The position numbers and the translations under genes are program-made. This document shows positions 8,036 to 15,554 of a stretch of 64,000 nt of DNA, in pieces. Source of the stretch: Paenibacillus_I sp035510375 (lineage in GTDB: Bacteria > Bacillota > Bacilli > Paenibacillales > Paenibacillaceae); assembly GCF_035510375.1 (NCBI RefSeq), contig NZ_DATKHG010000067.1; one strand, 5' to 3'. Positions within the stretch are counted from its first letter, which is position 1. Each line of letters begins with the position of its first letter. The notes beneath the pieces were generated by a model. It saw nothing but the letters and a program-made list of their open reading frames with translations, was not told the DNA's origin and did no database searches.

Positions 8036-9127
8036 ATGAAAAAATGGATGTTCATCGCTCTCGCAGGCGCCATGCTTACGCTCGCAGCCTGCGGCGGCGG
8101 AAACAACGGGGGCAGCGAACCGGCGAATAACGGCGGCGGCAATCAGGCTGCGAACAGCGGCAACGGCGGCGACGGCGGCGGAGCGGCGGCAGGCGAAACG
8201 CCGAAAATCGGCGTAGCGATCTATAAGTTCGACGACACGTTCATGACCGGCGTCCGCAACGCGATGACCGCCGCTGCGGAAGGCAAAGCCGAACTGGACA
8301 TCGTAGACAGCCAGAACGCCCAGCCTACGCAGAACGAGAAGGTCGACCTGTTCATCTCCAAGAAATACAAAGCGATGGCCATCAACCCGGTCGACCGCAC
8401 GGCGGCAGGCGTGATCATCGACAAGGCCAAAGCGGCCGATATCCCGGTTGTGTTCCTGAACCGAGAGCCGATCGCCGAAGACATGAACAAGTGGGACAAA
8501 GTTTACTACGTAGGCGCGAAAGCCGAAGAGTCCGGCACGATCTCGGGCCAAATCATCGCCGACTACTGGAAAGCGAATCCGAAGGCCGACAAGAACGGCG
8601 ACGGCGTTCTGCAATACGTCATGCTGAAAGGCGAGCCGGGCCACCAGGACGCCGAGCTGCGCACGAAGTTCTCTGTGCAGGCGATCCAGGACGCAGGCAT
8701 CAAGGTCGAAGCGCTGGCGGAAGACACCGCGATGTGGGACCGCGTTAAAGGCCAGGAGAAAATGCAGACGTTCCTCGCGTCGAACGGCGACAAGATCGAA
8801 GCGGTGCTCGCGAACAACGACGACATGGGTCTCGGCGCAATCGAAGCATTGAAAGCTGCCGGCTACTTCACGGGAGACAAGTATATGCCGGTCGTCAGTG
8901 TCGACGCTACGGCTCCCGCCGTCCAGGCGCTGCAGGAAGGCACGCTGCTTGGCACGGTGCTGAACGACGCGAAGAACCAGGGCGCGGCTACGGTTGCATT
9001 GGCGGCGGCGCTGGCCAAAGGCGAAACGCCGACCAAAGAAAATACGGGCTACGACATTACGGACGGCAAATACGTCTGGATCGCCTACAAGAAAATCACG
9101 AAAGACAACATTGCCGACGCACAGTAA
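8036..9127 (+). CDS. mglB: Galactose/methyl-galactoside-type ABC transporter, substrate-binding lipoprotein
   Basis: A 363-residue lipoprotein with a signal peptide ending in LTLAAC, lipid anchor Cys19, followed by a Gly/Asn-rich linker to about residue 60. The mature part is the MglB-type sugar-binding fold: PKIGVAIYKFDDTFMTGVRNAM, MAINPVDRTAAGVIIDKA, FLNREP, and a C-terminal PVVSVDATAPAVQALQEG with VLANNDDMGLGAIEAL. These match the galactose/glucose-binding protein family more closely than ribose or xylose receptors. The ATG at 8036 has GGGGAGG 9 bases upstream; an open frame continues further 5' without a ribosome site. It is the first gene of mglBAC and has a long leader with the direct repeat at 7863-7893. 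Confidence 0.9.
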   Translation: MKKWMFIALAGAMLTLAACGGGNNGGSEPANNGGGNQAANSGNGGDGGGAAAGETPKIGVAIYKFDDTFMTGVRNAMTAAAEGKAELDIVDSQNAQPTQNEKVDLFISKKYKAMAINPVDRTAAGVIIDKAKAADIPVVFLNREPIAEDMNKWDKVYYVGAKAEESGTISGQIIADYWKANPKADKNGDGVLQYVMLKGEPGHQDAELRTKFSVQAIQDAGIKVEALAEDTAMWDRVKGQEKMQTFLASNGDKIEAVLANNDDMGLGAIEALKAAGYFTGDKYMPVVSVDATAPAVQALQEGTLLGTVLNDAKNQGAATVALAAALAKGETPTKENTGYDITDGKYVWIAYKKITKDNIADAQ

Positions 9128-9214
9128 AACGGATTCGATACAGGCGAGGGGCAGCGGCTTTCATGGCGTTGCCCCTCGATTCACATTACAGACCCGGCTT
9201 AGGGGGCATTGGAG

Positions 9215-10732
9215 ATGGCGGAACAATACTTGCTGGAGATGCGGGGAATCTCGAAAGCTTTTCCCGGCGTCCAGGCGCTCAGCAACGTCACGTTAAAGGT
9301 AAGGCCCGGCACCGTGCATGCGCTTATGGGCGAGAACGGCGCCGGCAAATCGACGCTTATGAAGTGCCTGTTCGGCATTTACAAGCCGGACGAAGGCGAA
9401 ATTATTCTGGACGGCGGCAAAGTCGAGATCAACAACTCGCACGATGCGCTGAAGAGCGGCGTCTCCATGATTCATCAGGAGCTGCATCCCGTTCCGCACC
9501 GCGATGTGATGGAAAATATTTGGCTCGGGCGCCTGCCGATGAAAGGCATCGGGCCGTTAAAATTTGTGGACCACAAAAAGATGTATCGGGATACGGTCGA
9601 GCTGCTCGCCGATCTGGAGCTGGATGTCGATCCGAGGGCGCGCACAGGGTCTTTGTCGGTTTCCAAAATCCAATCGCTTGAAATCGCCAAGGCGGTGTCC
9701 TTCAGCTCGAAAGTGATCGTCATGGACGAGCCGACTTCCTCGCTGACCGGCAATGAGGTCGAGCAGCTGTTCAAAATCATCAACCGGCTGCGCAGCCGCG
9801 GCGTCTCGATTATTTACATTTCGCACAAGATGGAAGAAATTTTGCGCATTTCGGATGACGTCACGATCATGCGCGACGGCAAATATATCGGCACGTGGCC
9901 GGCGGGCGAGCTGACGACCGATCTGATCATCACCAGGATGGTGGGACGCGATTTGACCGAGCGTTATCCGGAGCGGACGAACGTGCCGGGCGCCGTCGTG
10001 CTGAGGGTGGAAGGCTTGTCGTCGTCGAACCCGAAGTCGTTCCAGAACGTATCGTTCGATCTGCGGCAAGGCGAAATACTCGGCGTCGGCGGTCTGGTCG
10101 GCGCGCAGCGGACCGAGCTGATCGAAGCGCTGTTCGGCTTGAGGGCGATTGCATCGGGCACGATATCGATCGCCGGCAAGCCGGTGCGGATCAAATCGCC
10201 GTCCGACGCGAAAAAGCACCGCATCGCGCTGCTGACCGAAGAGCGGCGGGCGACCGGCATTTTTCCGGTGCTGTCGGTGTACGAGAATACGATTATCGCC
10301 AACCTGGGCCGATTCAAATGGATTCCGGGTCTGCTCGATGAGAAGAAGGGGCGTTACGTGGCGAAGGAGCATGTCGAGAAGCTGCGGACGAAGACGCCCA
10401 CCGTCAATACGCAGATCCGCTATCTGTCGGGCGGCAATCAGCAGAAAGTGCTGCTCGCGCGCTGGCTGCTGACCGATCCGGACATTCTGCTGCTTGACGA
10501 GCCGACGCGCGGCATCGACGTCGGCGCCAAATTCGAGATTTATTCGATCATTACCCAGCTCGCCAAGCAGGGCAAGAGCATTATCATGATTTCCTCGGAA
10601 ATGCCCGAGCTGCTCGGCATGTCGGACCGCATCATGGTCATGAGCGAGGGACGGATGACCGGCATCGTGGAAGGCAAACGCGCGACCGAACAGGAAATCA
10701 TGCGCCTGGCCGCGCAGCAGCGCATGGCATAA
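9215..10732 (+). CDS. mglA: Sugar ABC transporter ATP-binding protein
   Basis: A 505-residue tandem ATPase of the MglA/RbsA/XylG group. The first cassette has Walker A GENGAGKST at residues 39-47, the variant signature LSVSKIQSLEIAKAVS and Walker B VIVMDEPTSSL. The second cassette has a degenerate Walker A (GVGGLVGAQRTELIEALFG), a canonical LSGGNQQKVLLARWL signature and LLLDEPTRGIDVGAK. That asymmetry is normal for the family. The ATG at 9215 is 8 bases after AGGGGG. It supplies energy for uptake with the MglB receptor and MglC permease on either side, in one operon. Confidence 0.95.
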   Translation: MAEQYLLEMRGISKAFPGVQALSNVTLKVRPGTVHALMGENGAGKSTLMKCLFGIYKPDEGEIILDGGKVEINNSHDALKSGVSMIHQELHPVPHRDVMENIWLGRLPMKGIGPLKFVDHKKMYRDTVELLADLELDVDPRARTGSLSVSKIQSLEIAKAVSFSSKVIVMDEPTSSLTGNEVEQLFKIINRLRSRGVSIIYISHKMEEILRISDDVTIMRDGKYIGTWPAGELTTDLIITRMVGRDLTERYPERTNVPGAVVLRVEGLSSSNPKSFQNVSFDLRQGEILGVGGLVGAQRTELIEALFGLRAIASGTISIAGKPVRIKSPSDAKKHRIALLTEERRATGIFPVLSVYENTIIANLGRFKWIPGLLDEKKGRYVAKEHVEKLRTKTPTVNTQIRYLSGGNQQKVLLARWLLTDPDILLLDEPTRGIDVGAKFEIYSIITQLAKQGKSIIMISSEMPELLGMSDRIMVMSEGRMTGIVEGKRATEQEIMRLAAQQRMA

Positions 10733-10748
10733 TCATGGGAGGATTACG

Positions 10749-11768
10749 ATGAACGCACCTGCAATTACGAGAGTAAGGGAATATTTAAGTGAAAGGGCCA
10801 TTTTCGTCGTGCTGGTCGTGCTGGTCATCGGCATTGCCGTCGCCGATCCGAATTTCCTTGCATTCAGCACGCTCCGCGATATTTTACAGCAATCGTCCAC
10901 GCGCGCGATCATCGCGCTTGGCGCCGCCTTCATTCTGATTACCGGCGGCGTCGACCTGTCCGCCGGACGCGTCGTCGGCTTGACCGCCGTCATCTCGGCA
11001 TCCATGCTCCAGATTGAGGAGTATGGAGCCCGCTTTTTCCCGGATCTGCCGCAGTTGTGGGTCGGCCTGCCGATCCTGCTCGGCATCGCGGCGGGCCTGA
11101 TCGTCGGTTTGGTGAACGGTTTGGTGATCGCGTGGTTCCACGTTCCGCCGTTCATTGCGACGCTCGGCACGATGGTTGCCGTCTACGGCTTGAACTCGCT
11201 CTACTTCGACATGGAGCCGAACCAATCGCAGCCGATCGGCGGCCTGCGCCCCGACTTTACGAAGATCGGCAGCGGTTTCATCGATTTGGGAGGCGGCTAT
11301 TCGATCCCGTACATCGTCCTTGTCGCGATATTCGTCGCGGCGATCTGCTGGGTCGTCTTCAACAAGACCAGGCTCGGCAAAAATATGTACGCCATCGGCG
11401 GCAACGTTCAGGCGGCTCATGTCTCCGGCATAAACGTAGCCAAGAACCTCGTCTGGATCTACTCCATCGCGGGCGCCCTTTACGGGCTGGCCGGCGTGCT
11501 GGAAGCGGCGCGCACCGGCGGCGCGACGAACAACTACGGCAACATGTACGAGCTTGACGCGATTGCGGCCTGCGTCGTCGGGGGCGTATCGACGGCCGGC
11601 GGCATCGGCAAAGTGGGCGGCGTGATGGCGGGCGTGCTGATCTTCGGCGTCATCAACTACGGCCTGACCTACATCGGCGTCAGCCCGTACTGGCAGCTCA
11701 TCATCAAAGGTCTCATCATTGTCGCGGCCGTCGCGTTCGACATGCGCAGGCAGTTGGCGAGAAAGTAA
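10749..11768 (+). CDS. mglC: Sugar ABC transporter permease
   Basis: A 339-residue integral membrane protein of the BPD_transp_2 (MglC/RbsC) family, with about 8-10 hydrophobic helices. Family stretches visible are ITGGVDLSAGRVVGLTAVI, IATLGTMVAVYGL, YAIGGNVQAAHVSGINV and the coupling segment GGVSTAGGIGKVGGVMAGVLI. GGGAGG lies 6 bases before the ATG, 16 bases after the mglA stop. It forms the membrane channel of the galactose-type importer. A strong terminator at 11806-11848 ends the operon. Confidence 0.95.
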   Translation: MNAPAITRVREYLSERAIFVVLVVLVIGIAVADPNFLAFSTLRDILQQSSTRAIIALGAAFILITGGVDLSAGRVVGLTAVISASMLQIEEYGARFFPDLPQLWVGLPILLGIAAGLIVGLVNGLVIAWFHVPPFIATLGTMVAVYGLNSLYFDMEPNQSQPIGGLRPDFTKIGSGFIDLGGGYSIPYIVLVAIFVAAICWVVFNKTRLGKNMYAIGGNVQAAHVSGINVAKNLVWIYSIAGALYGLAGVLEAARTGGATNNYGNMYELDAIAACVVGGVSTAGGIGKVGGVMAGVLIFGVINYGLTYIGVSPYWQLIIKGLIIVAAVAFDMRRQLARK

Positions 11769-11805
11769 CTGCATATAAGGAAGAAACAGAATAGAATAGG
11801 AAAGA

Positions 11806-11848
11806 CTGGTCCATCAGCGGAATATCCCGCTGATGGACCAGCTTATTT
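11806..11848 (+). terminator. Terminator of the mglBAC operon
   Basis: Two 15-base arms (11806-11820 and 11827-11841) are exact reverse complements around a 6-base loop, followed by CTTATTTC. It lies 38 bases after the mglC stop and marks the boundary with the AT-rich cassette. Confidence 0.8.
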
Positions 11849-11987
11849 CTATTGAAGGATTTGACGACAAGTACTTCTAGGTAGTGCAGCTGCTCTCTTC
11901 ATTATTGGCAGCTTGAAACCGATATAATACTTATCATATTCTCCAAAAAATTTCGGAAAAAGAAGGAGATTCAACTCCGAATGTCGA

Positions 11988-12023
11988 AAGCTATATTCAA
12001 TTTTATAAAATTGAATATAGCTT
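11988..12023. repeat. 36-base perfect palindrome upstream of the ART-like gene
   Basis: AAGCTATATTCAATTTTA at 11988-12005 is followed at once by its exact reverse complement to 12023, with no loop. It lies 69 bases before the ATG of the ART-like gene and directly before a second inverted repeat (12024-12058). It could be an autoregulatory operator, a cruciform, or the end of a mobile segment. Confidence 0.75.
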
Positions 12024-12064
12024 GTACTATAGGGGATCAGACGAGCCATCTATAGTACTTTTTT
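12024..12064 (+). terminator. Hairpin plus T-run in the leader of the ART-like gene (terminator or attenuator)
   Basis: GTACTATAG (12024-12032) pairs with CTATAGTAC (12050-12058) across a 17-base loop and is followed by six T residues (12059-12064). It lies 27 bases before the ATG at 12092. The stem is AT-rich and weak, and the position inside the leader of a tightly packed cassette suggests attenuation rather than the end of an upstream gene, because no supported gene lies between it and the mgl terminator. Confidence 0.5.
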
Positions 12065-12091
12065 ATGATCTCTGAAGGATAAGGTGAGTGA

Positions 12092-12661
12092 ATGTCGGAA
12101 TCGACTATGTACAACCTGCTCCTTCATCACGGCACCAATGACGTGTTTTCGCGTAAAATATTAGAAACCGGTTTTGAGGTGCAGCCCGTCACCAGAGACG
12201 ATCACTGGTTAGGGCCTGGAATATATTTTTTCCGAGAGGACATCGAGCAGGCATTAAGTTGGGCTATATGGCGATATAGGTATGACAGGTACACTTCTGA
12301 ATACCACGTTATTGAGACTGTAGTACAGGTTCCCGAGGAAAATTTTTTGAACTTGGATAGCCGATCTGGATTAAATCGGCTGGAGGAATTCTACAACTCG
12401 ATTGTTCAACAAGTTGAACAATCGGGAGTGCGGTTTTCAGATCTACAGAATGATAAGTTGCGTCACTTTGTCATGAAACTGTTACCTCCGAATATCAGTG
12501 TAATTAAAAGGACTTTCACCGGGACCTCGCGATTCGATCGACACGATGCTTTTGTAAGGATGGAATTGGCTTTAAACGGGGTACAGGTATGCGTCAGGAA
12601 TAATGAGGCAATAACTGGGGATATTAAGCTCGTTCGTAGTAAAGTTAAGAACGCCGTATAG
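12092..12661 (+). CDS. ADP-ribosyltransferase-fold protein, putative toxin
   Basis: A 189-residue soluble protein. Its start, LLLHHGTNDVFSRKILETGF, fits the first motif of PARP/ADP-ribosyltransferase-like folds (His-Gly-Thr). DDHWLGPGIYFF about 30 residues later fits the second (Gly-x-Tyr-Phe), followed by IEQALSWAIWRY, as in DUF3990-like proteins. A late strand, GVQVCVRNNEAI, may carry the third motif. The start is supported by AAGGTGAG 3-10 bases upstream. Base composition is poorer in GC than the neighbours. It is followed by a small gene and a SecB-like gene, the order of toxin-antitoxin-chaperone systems, so a NAD-dependent toxin is inferred. The fold call is from motifs only. Confidence 0.55.
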   Translation: MSESTMYNLLLHHGTNDVFSRKILETGFEVQPVTRDDHWLGPGIYFFREDIEQALSWAIWRYRYDRYTSEYHVIETVVQVPEENFLNLDSRSGLNRLEEFYNSIVQQVEQSGVRFSDLQNDKLRHFVMKLLPPNISVIKRTFTGTSRFDRHDAFVRMELALNGVQVCVRNNEAITGDIKLVRSKVKNAV

Positions 12662-12717
12662 TTTGCAAGATAATTCATCGGTTTGGCATTTGTTTATTAA
12701 TTAATGAGGTGAGGTAC

Positions 12718-12981
12718 ATGATGCAAGTTAGTCTGCAAGACATTATAAAAGCTGCACAAGAACTGGATATCACATTTGAATTAAATAGTGACCAACCCGG
12801 GTTTTACCTGAAGGGAGCAGACGGGTGCGAAAAAAAAGCTTTATTCGAAGATCTTTTCACGTCTGCGGTTGACATCGATAAGACGATCTCTAAGGCTATG
12901 AACATTATTCAATCAACGCCAATTAAGCTTAAGGTGGAACAGAAGTACAGCAATTTTTCTTTGTTGGGCGGGGTGGCATAG
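12718..12981 (+). CDS. Hypothetical small protein, possible antitoxin of the cassette
   Basis: An 86-87 residue acidic protein, MQVSLQDIIKAAQELDITFE..., with no recognised domain and no evident DNA-binding helix-turn-helix. GAGGTGAGG just upstream supports the ATG at 12718 or 12721; a GTG at 12709 is also in frame but overlaps the ribosome site. The C-terminus is hydrophobic (YSNFSLLGGVA), which would suit a chaperone-addiction tail of the kind described for HigA1 with its SecB-like chaperone in Mycobacterium tuberculosis; that is inference from position. Its TAG stop at 12979-12981 is directly followed, in the same frame, by the TTG that starts the SecB-like gene. Confidence 0.5.
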   Translation: MMQVSLQDIIKAAQELDITFELNSDQPGFYLKGADGCEKKALFEDLFTSAVDIDKTISKAMNIIQSTPIKLKVEQKYSNFSLLGGVA

Positions 12982-13413
12982 TTGCTGGCTTCAATTCAGT
13001 TTGAGAGATACTATTTTTCAAGAATAGATTTTAAATATACACCGGACTCAGAGTCGGTCGAGAATAAAGGATTGGAATTTGGGCATGAAGTACGCTATCT
13101 AGACTCCGACGAGATTGAAGTTATTGTAAATTGTACCATGACTGATGAGTCGGGGCTTTTGTTACAAGTGACCATGCATGGATTTTTCAAACTTGAAAAA
13201 GACGAAGAGTCTGATCCAGAAGAAGTTGCTCTTTTATGCGAAAAAAATACATTAGCTATTATGTTCCCTTATTTGAGGAGTGCGGTTTCTGACATATCGC
13301 TAAAAGCGAATACTTCCCCTATTATTTTACCAACAGTTAACATCGTTTCTCTTTTGGAGAATAGTAAAAAAATAATTGCGGAGACCGAGGATTCTAAGGT
13401 GAAAGATAAGTAG
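12982..13413 (+). CDS. SecB-like chaperone
   Basis: A 143-residue protein that resembles the SecB fold: an N-terminal FERYYFSRIDFKY strand, LLLQVTMHGFFKL, and a strong C-terminal block AIMFPYLRSAVSDISLKANT followed by PIILPTVNIVSLL, corresponding to the LFPYAR...FPxLxLxPVNF region of SecB. Firmicutes generally lack the Sec-pathway SecB, and SecB-like proteins outside that role are known as chaperones in toxin-antitoxin-chaperone systems. The first possible start is the TTG at 12982, immediately after the TAG of the preceding gene and in the same frame; GGGCGGGG lies 7-15 bases upstream. Translation is thus coupled, or the two frames were once a single protein. Confidence 0.7.
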   Translation: MLASIQFERYYFSRIDFKYTPDSESVENKGLEFGHEVRYLDSDEIEVIVNCTMTDESGLLLQVTMHGFFKLEKDEESDPEEVALLCEKNTLAIMFPYLRSAVSDISLKANTSPIILPTVNIVSLLENSKKIIAETEDSKVKDK

Positions 13414-13422
13414 ACTGTAACG

Positions 13423-13447
13423 CCGACTTAAGAGTCGGTCTTTTTTT
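13423..13447 (+). terminator. Terminator of the ART-SecB cassette
   Basis: CCGACT (13423-13428) pairs with AGTCGG (13433-13438), followed by C and seven T residues. It lies 10 bases after the SecB-like stop. Confidence 0.8.
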
Positions 13448-13539
13448 ATTTCGAGAGCTACATATATATATGGTAACTGGTTCTGACGGCGTTCTATGCT
13501 GATAAAACGGACTTGAGGAACGAATGCCGCCGTCGCTGC

Positions 13540-13587
13540 GGGGCTGTCCCATAAGCGGTGCGATCCGCGTTGGGACAGCCCCTTTTT
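13540..13587 (+). terminator. Second terminator-like hairpin
   Basis: GGGGCTGTCCCA (13540-13551) and TGGGACAGCCCC (13571-13582) are exact complements around 19 bases, followed by five T residues. It is oriented with the plus strand, so it may be a backup terminator for the ART-SecB cassette; it lies just past the 3' end of the convergent ydjO-like gene. Confidence 0.65.
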
Positions 13588-13616
13588 CCGCTGAGCCGTA
13601 TCCTCCGGTTCGGCCG

Positions 13617-13850
13617 TCAGTGCCAAGGGTCTTTCGGCTTCGGAGGCGCTTTGTGCTTCTTTACCAACTTCGGCAAATGCCGCATGCTTCGTCCCATCAC
13701 GCCTCCGCATATCGGGCAGCCCGGAGAATCGGAGTCCGCCAATTCCTGGCGAACCCATGCCTTGCAAGCCTTATCCTTGCAGCGCCATATCGCAACCGGA
13801 TGCAGCTCGGGCTTGTCCGGATCGGGTCCTTGCGTTTCCACATCGACCAC
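13617..13850 (-). CDS. YdjO-like cold-inducible zinc-ribbon protein
   Basis: A 77-residue protein with IWRCKDKACKAWVRQELADSDSPGCPICGG: two Cys pairs (CxxxxC near residues 24-29 and CPIC near residues 45-48) that would bind a metal, followed by MRHLPKLVKKHK. This matches the YdjO family (cold-inducible proteins) found across Bacillales. The GTG at 13850 is used because GGGAGG lies 9 bases upstream on the minus strand. It is monocistronic and convergent with the ART-SecB cassette. Precise role unknown. Confidence 0.75.
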   Translation of the reverse strand: MVDVETQGPDPDKPELHPVAIWRCKDKACKAWVRQELADSDSPGCPICGGVMGRSMRHLPKLVKKHKAPPKPKDPWH

Positions 13851-14007
13851 CTCGCGCCACCTCCCGGCTTTAAGATGACCCTAATCCGTCCCCCGCATGC
13901 GCCGGCAAGCTGCTTATCTTACCCAACCTATGTTGAATGAACCCGGCCGCGGGCGGGTAAACAGGGAATGTATGTTCCAATCCGATCCGGTCCGGAGGTG
14001 CCCCCCT

Positions 14008-15093
14008 GTGTTGCCGCAAACCCGATTGATCCAAGGCTGTGTGTCCGTCATCTGCGTGCTGCTGATCATCTACCTGGCCACGAAGGTCAGCTTCCTGCTC
14101 GCGCCGCTGGTGTCGCTTTTCAAGCTGCTGATCGTGCCTCTTATGCTGTCCGTTTTTTTCTATTACTTGCTCCGGCCCGTCGTCGTGATGCTGGGACGCC
14201 AGGGGATGAAGCCCGGCCTGGCCGTTCCGCTTATTTATGTCGCCATCGCAGGCTTGCTCACGCTCTTCGTGCTGTGGGTGTGGCCGCCGCTTCGCGAGCA
14301 GCTTGTTTTGTTCGTCAATAATGCGCCTGAACTGGTCGAGAACGTCATGAAGCAGGCGGACCGGCTTCGGCGAAACGATGTCGTGGGCAGTATGCTGCCG
14401 GGGGAAAGCGAGCTGTGGGCGCGGGCGACGGAATATTTGAACCGGTTCCTGAACTCGGCTTCCGACTATCTCTCGGGATTTTTCGGCTTCGTGTCGGACT
14501 TCGTCGTCGTACTGGCCATCGTACCGGTCATTCTTTTCTACATGCTGAAAGAGGGCGGCAAAATCGGCGACAAGCTGCTGGCCGTCATCCCCAGGCGCTA
14601 CCGCATGGAAGGCAGGGAGACGCTCGCCGAAATCGACGACGCCCTCGGCAGCTTCATTCTGACCCGCGTGCTGATCAATCTGATTCTCGGCGCGATGATG
14701 TATGCGGGGTTCCTTATGATCGGCTTGCCGTACTCGCTGCTCTTGACCTTCGTGTCGATCGTGCTCAATTTCATCCCGTATTTCGGTGCGCTGCTCGGCG
14801 CGATCCCCGTCGTGATCGTTGCTTATATCGAGTCGCCGACGATGGCGCTCTGGTCGATCGTCATCATCGTCATCGCCCAGCAAATCCAGGACAATTTCCT
14901 GTCCCCGCTCGTATACGGCCGGCGGCTCGAAATTCATCCGGTGACGATCATCGTGCTGCTGCTGCTCGGCGGCGATTTGGCCGGCATTATGGGGATGCTG
15001 CTCGTCATTCCGTTTTATTTGATCGTGAAAATCGTCTTCATTCGCCTGTACCGGTTGTTCTGGCAAGAAAAAGTGGAGGATTTGGTGGATTGA
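14008..15093 (+). CDS. AI-2E family transporter (UPF0118/PerM-like)
   Basis: A 361-residue membrane protein with about 8 hydrophobic segments. The central region IDDALGSFILTRVLINLILGAMMYAGFLMIGLPYSLLLTF, then IPYFGALLGAIPVVIVA, and the C-terminal QIQDNFLSPLVYGRRLEIHPVTIIVLLLLGG, are the hallmark stretches of the AI-2E/PerM family (TqsA, YtvI, YueF). Substrates vary: AI-2 export in E. coli TqsA, sodium/proton antiport for some members. The GTG at 14008 was chosen because CCGGAGG sits 9 bases upstream; an open frame extends 37 codons further 5' with no site. Confidence 0.88.
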   Translation: MLPQTRLIQGCVSVICVLLIIYLATKVSFLLAPLVSLFKLLIVPLMLSVFFYYLLRPVVVMLGRQGMKPGLAVPLIYVAIAGLLTLFVLWVWPPLREQLVLFVNNAPELVENVMKQADRLRRNDVVGSMLPGESELWARATEYLNRFLNSASDYLSGFFGFVSDFVVVLAIVPVILFYMLKEGGKIGDKLLAVIPRRYRMEGRETLAEIDDALGSFILTRVLINLILGAMMYAGFLMIGLPYSLLLTFVSIVLNFIPYFGALLGAIPVVIVAYIESPTMALWSIVIIVIAQQIQDNFLSPLVYGRRLEIHPVTIIVLLLLGGDLAGIMGMLLVIPFYLIVKIVFIRLYRLFWQEKVEDLVD

Positions 15094-15235
15094 TTTCGAC
15101 GGATGTTTCATCACGCCTTCCCGTGGGTAATAATGAGCGGCGGCTCCGCCGTCCCGGCATAGTCCGATCGAGTTCCCGGTTAACGAGTAAGCTTTGTTTG
15201 CGGATGACGGGCGTCATCCAAAGGAGGTGCTGAGC

Positions 15236-15370
15236 GTGAACGGCGATGTGAGACGCAAAGCCAAGGCGAAGGACAAGCCAGCGACTGCCGGCGGCGGCAG
15301 GCGCAGGCGGCTTATGCGTTCGCTGAGGCGTATGTTAAGGCAGGCGCATCCGGCCTTCTTCTCGTACTGA
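15236..15370 (+). CDS. Small basic protein, 44 residues
   Basis: A short frame (MNGDVRRKAKAKDKPATAGG...HPAFFSY) with one of the best ribosome binding sites in the window, AAAGGAGGTG, 5 bases before the GTG start. About a third of the residues are Arg or Lys, in clusters in the first half and at residues 22-35. A terminator follows 25 bases after the stop (15396-15424). The composition suggests nucleic acid, membrane or spore-associated binding, but no family is recognised. Confidence 0.6.
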   Translation: MNGDVRRKAKAKDKPATAGGGRRRRLMRSLRRMLRQAHPAFFSY

Positions 15371-15395
15371 CACCCGGCACAATCTTTATAAGCCG

Positions 15396-15424
15396 ACCGG
15401 CGGTTTTCATCCGCCGGTTTTTTG
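15396..15424 (+). terminator. Terminator after the small basic protein gene
   Basis: ACCGGCGG (15396-15403) pairs with CCGCCGGT (15411-15418), followed by a run of T residues to 15423. Confidence 0.85.
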
Positions 15425-15497
15425 TGCTGTCAGCCTGCACGGAGGCTGCAAATTTTTTATCTGGCTTTAAGGTATAACGATGGTTTTTTTGTTACAT

Positions 15498-15525
15498 TTG
15501 CGTAAGAGATTGTCTCTACTATACT
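15498..15525 (+). promoter_or_regulatory. Probable SigA promoter of the parvulin gene
   Basis: TTGCGT (15498-15503) and TATACT (15520-15525) are separated by 16 bases. The start codon is 30 bases downstream of the -10. Confidence 0.5.
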
Positions 15526-15554
15526 TCAACCTTGAAAGGGAGTTTGTAAACGCA

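Noticed and set aside
11849..12049. 66-codon minus-strand frame in the AT-rich leader of the ART-SecB cassette
   Set aside because: Covers the palindromes, has no clear ribosome site and no motif; more likely non-coding regulatory DNA.
13870..15114. 414-codon minus-strand frame opposite the AI-2E-type transporter
   Set aside because: Low-complexity charged sequence, no motif; the plus-strand protein is a clear membrane transporter with a ribosome site.
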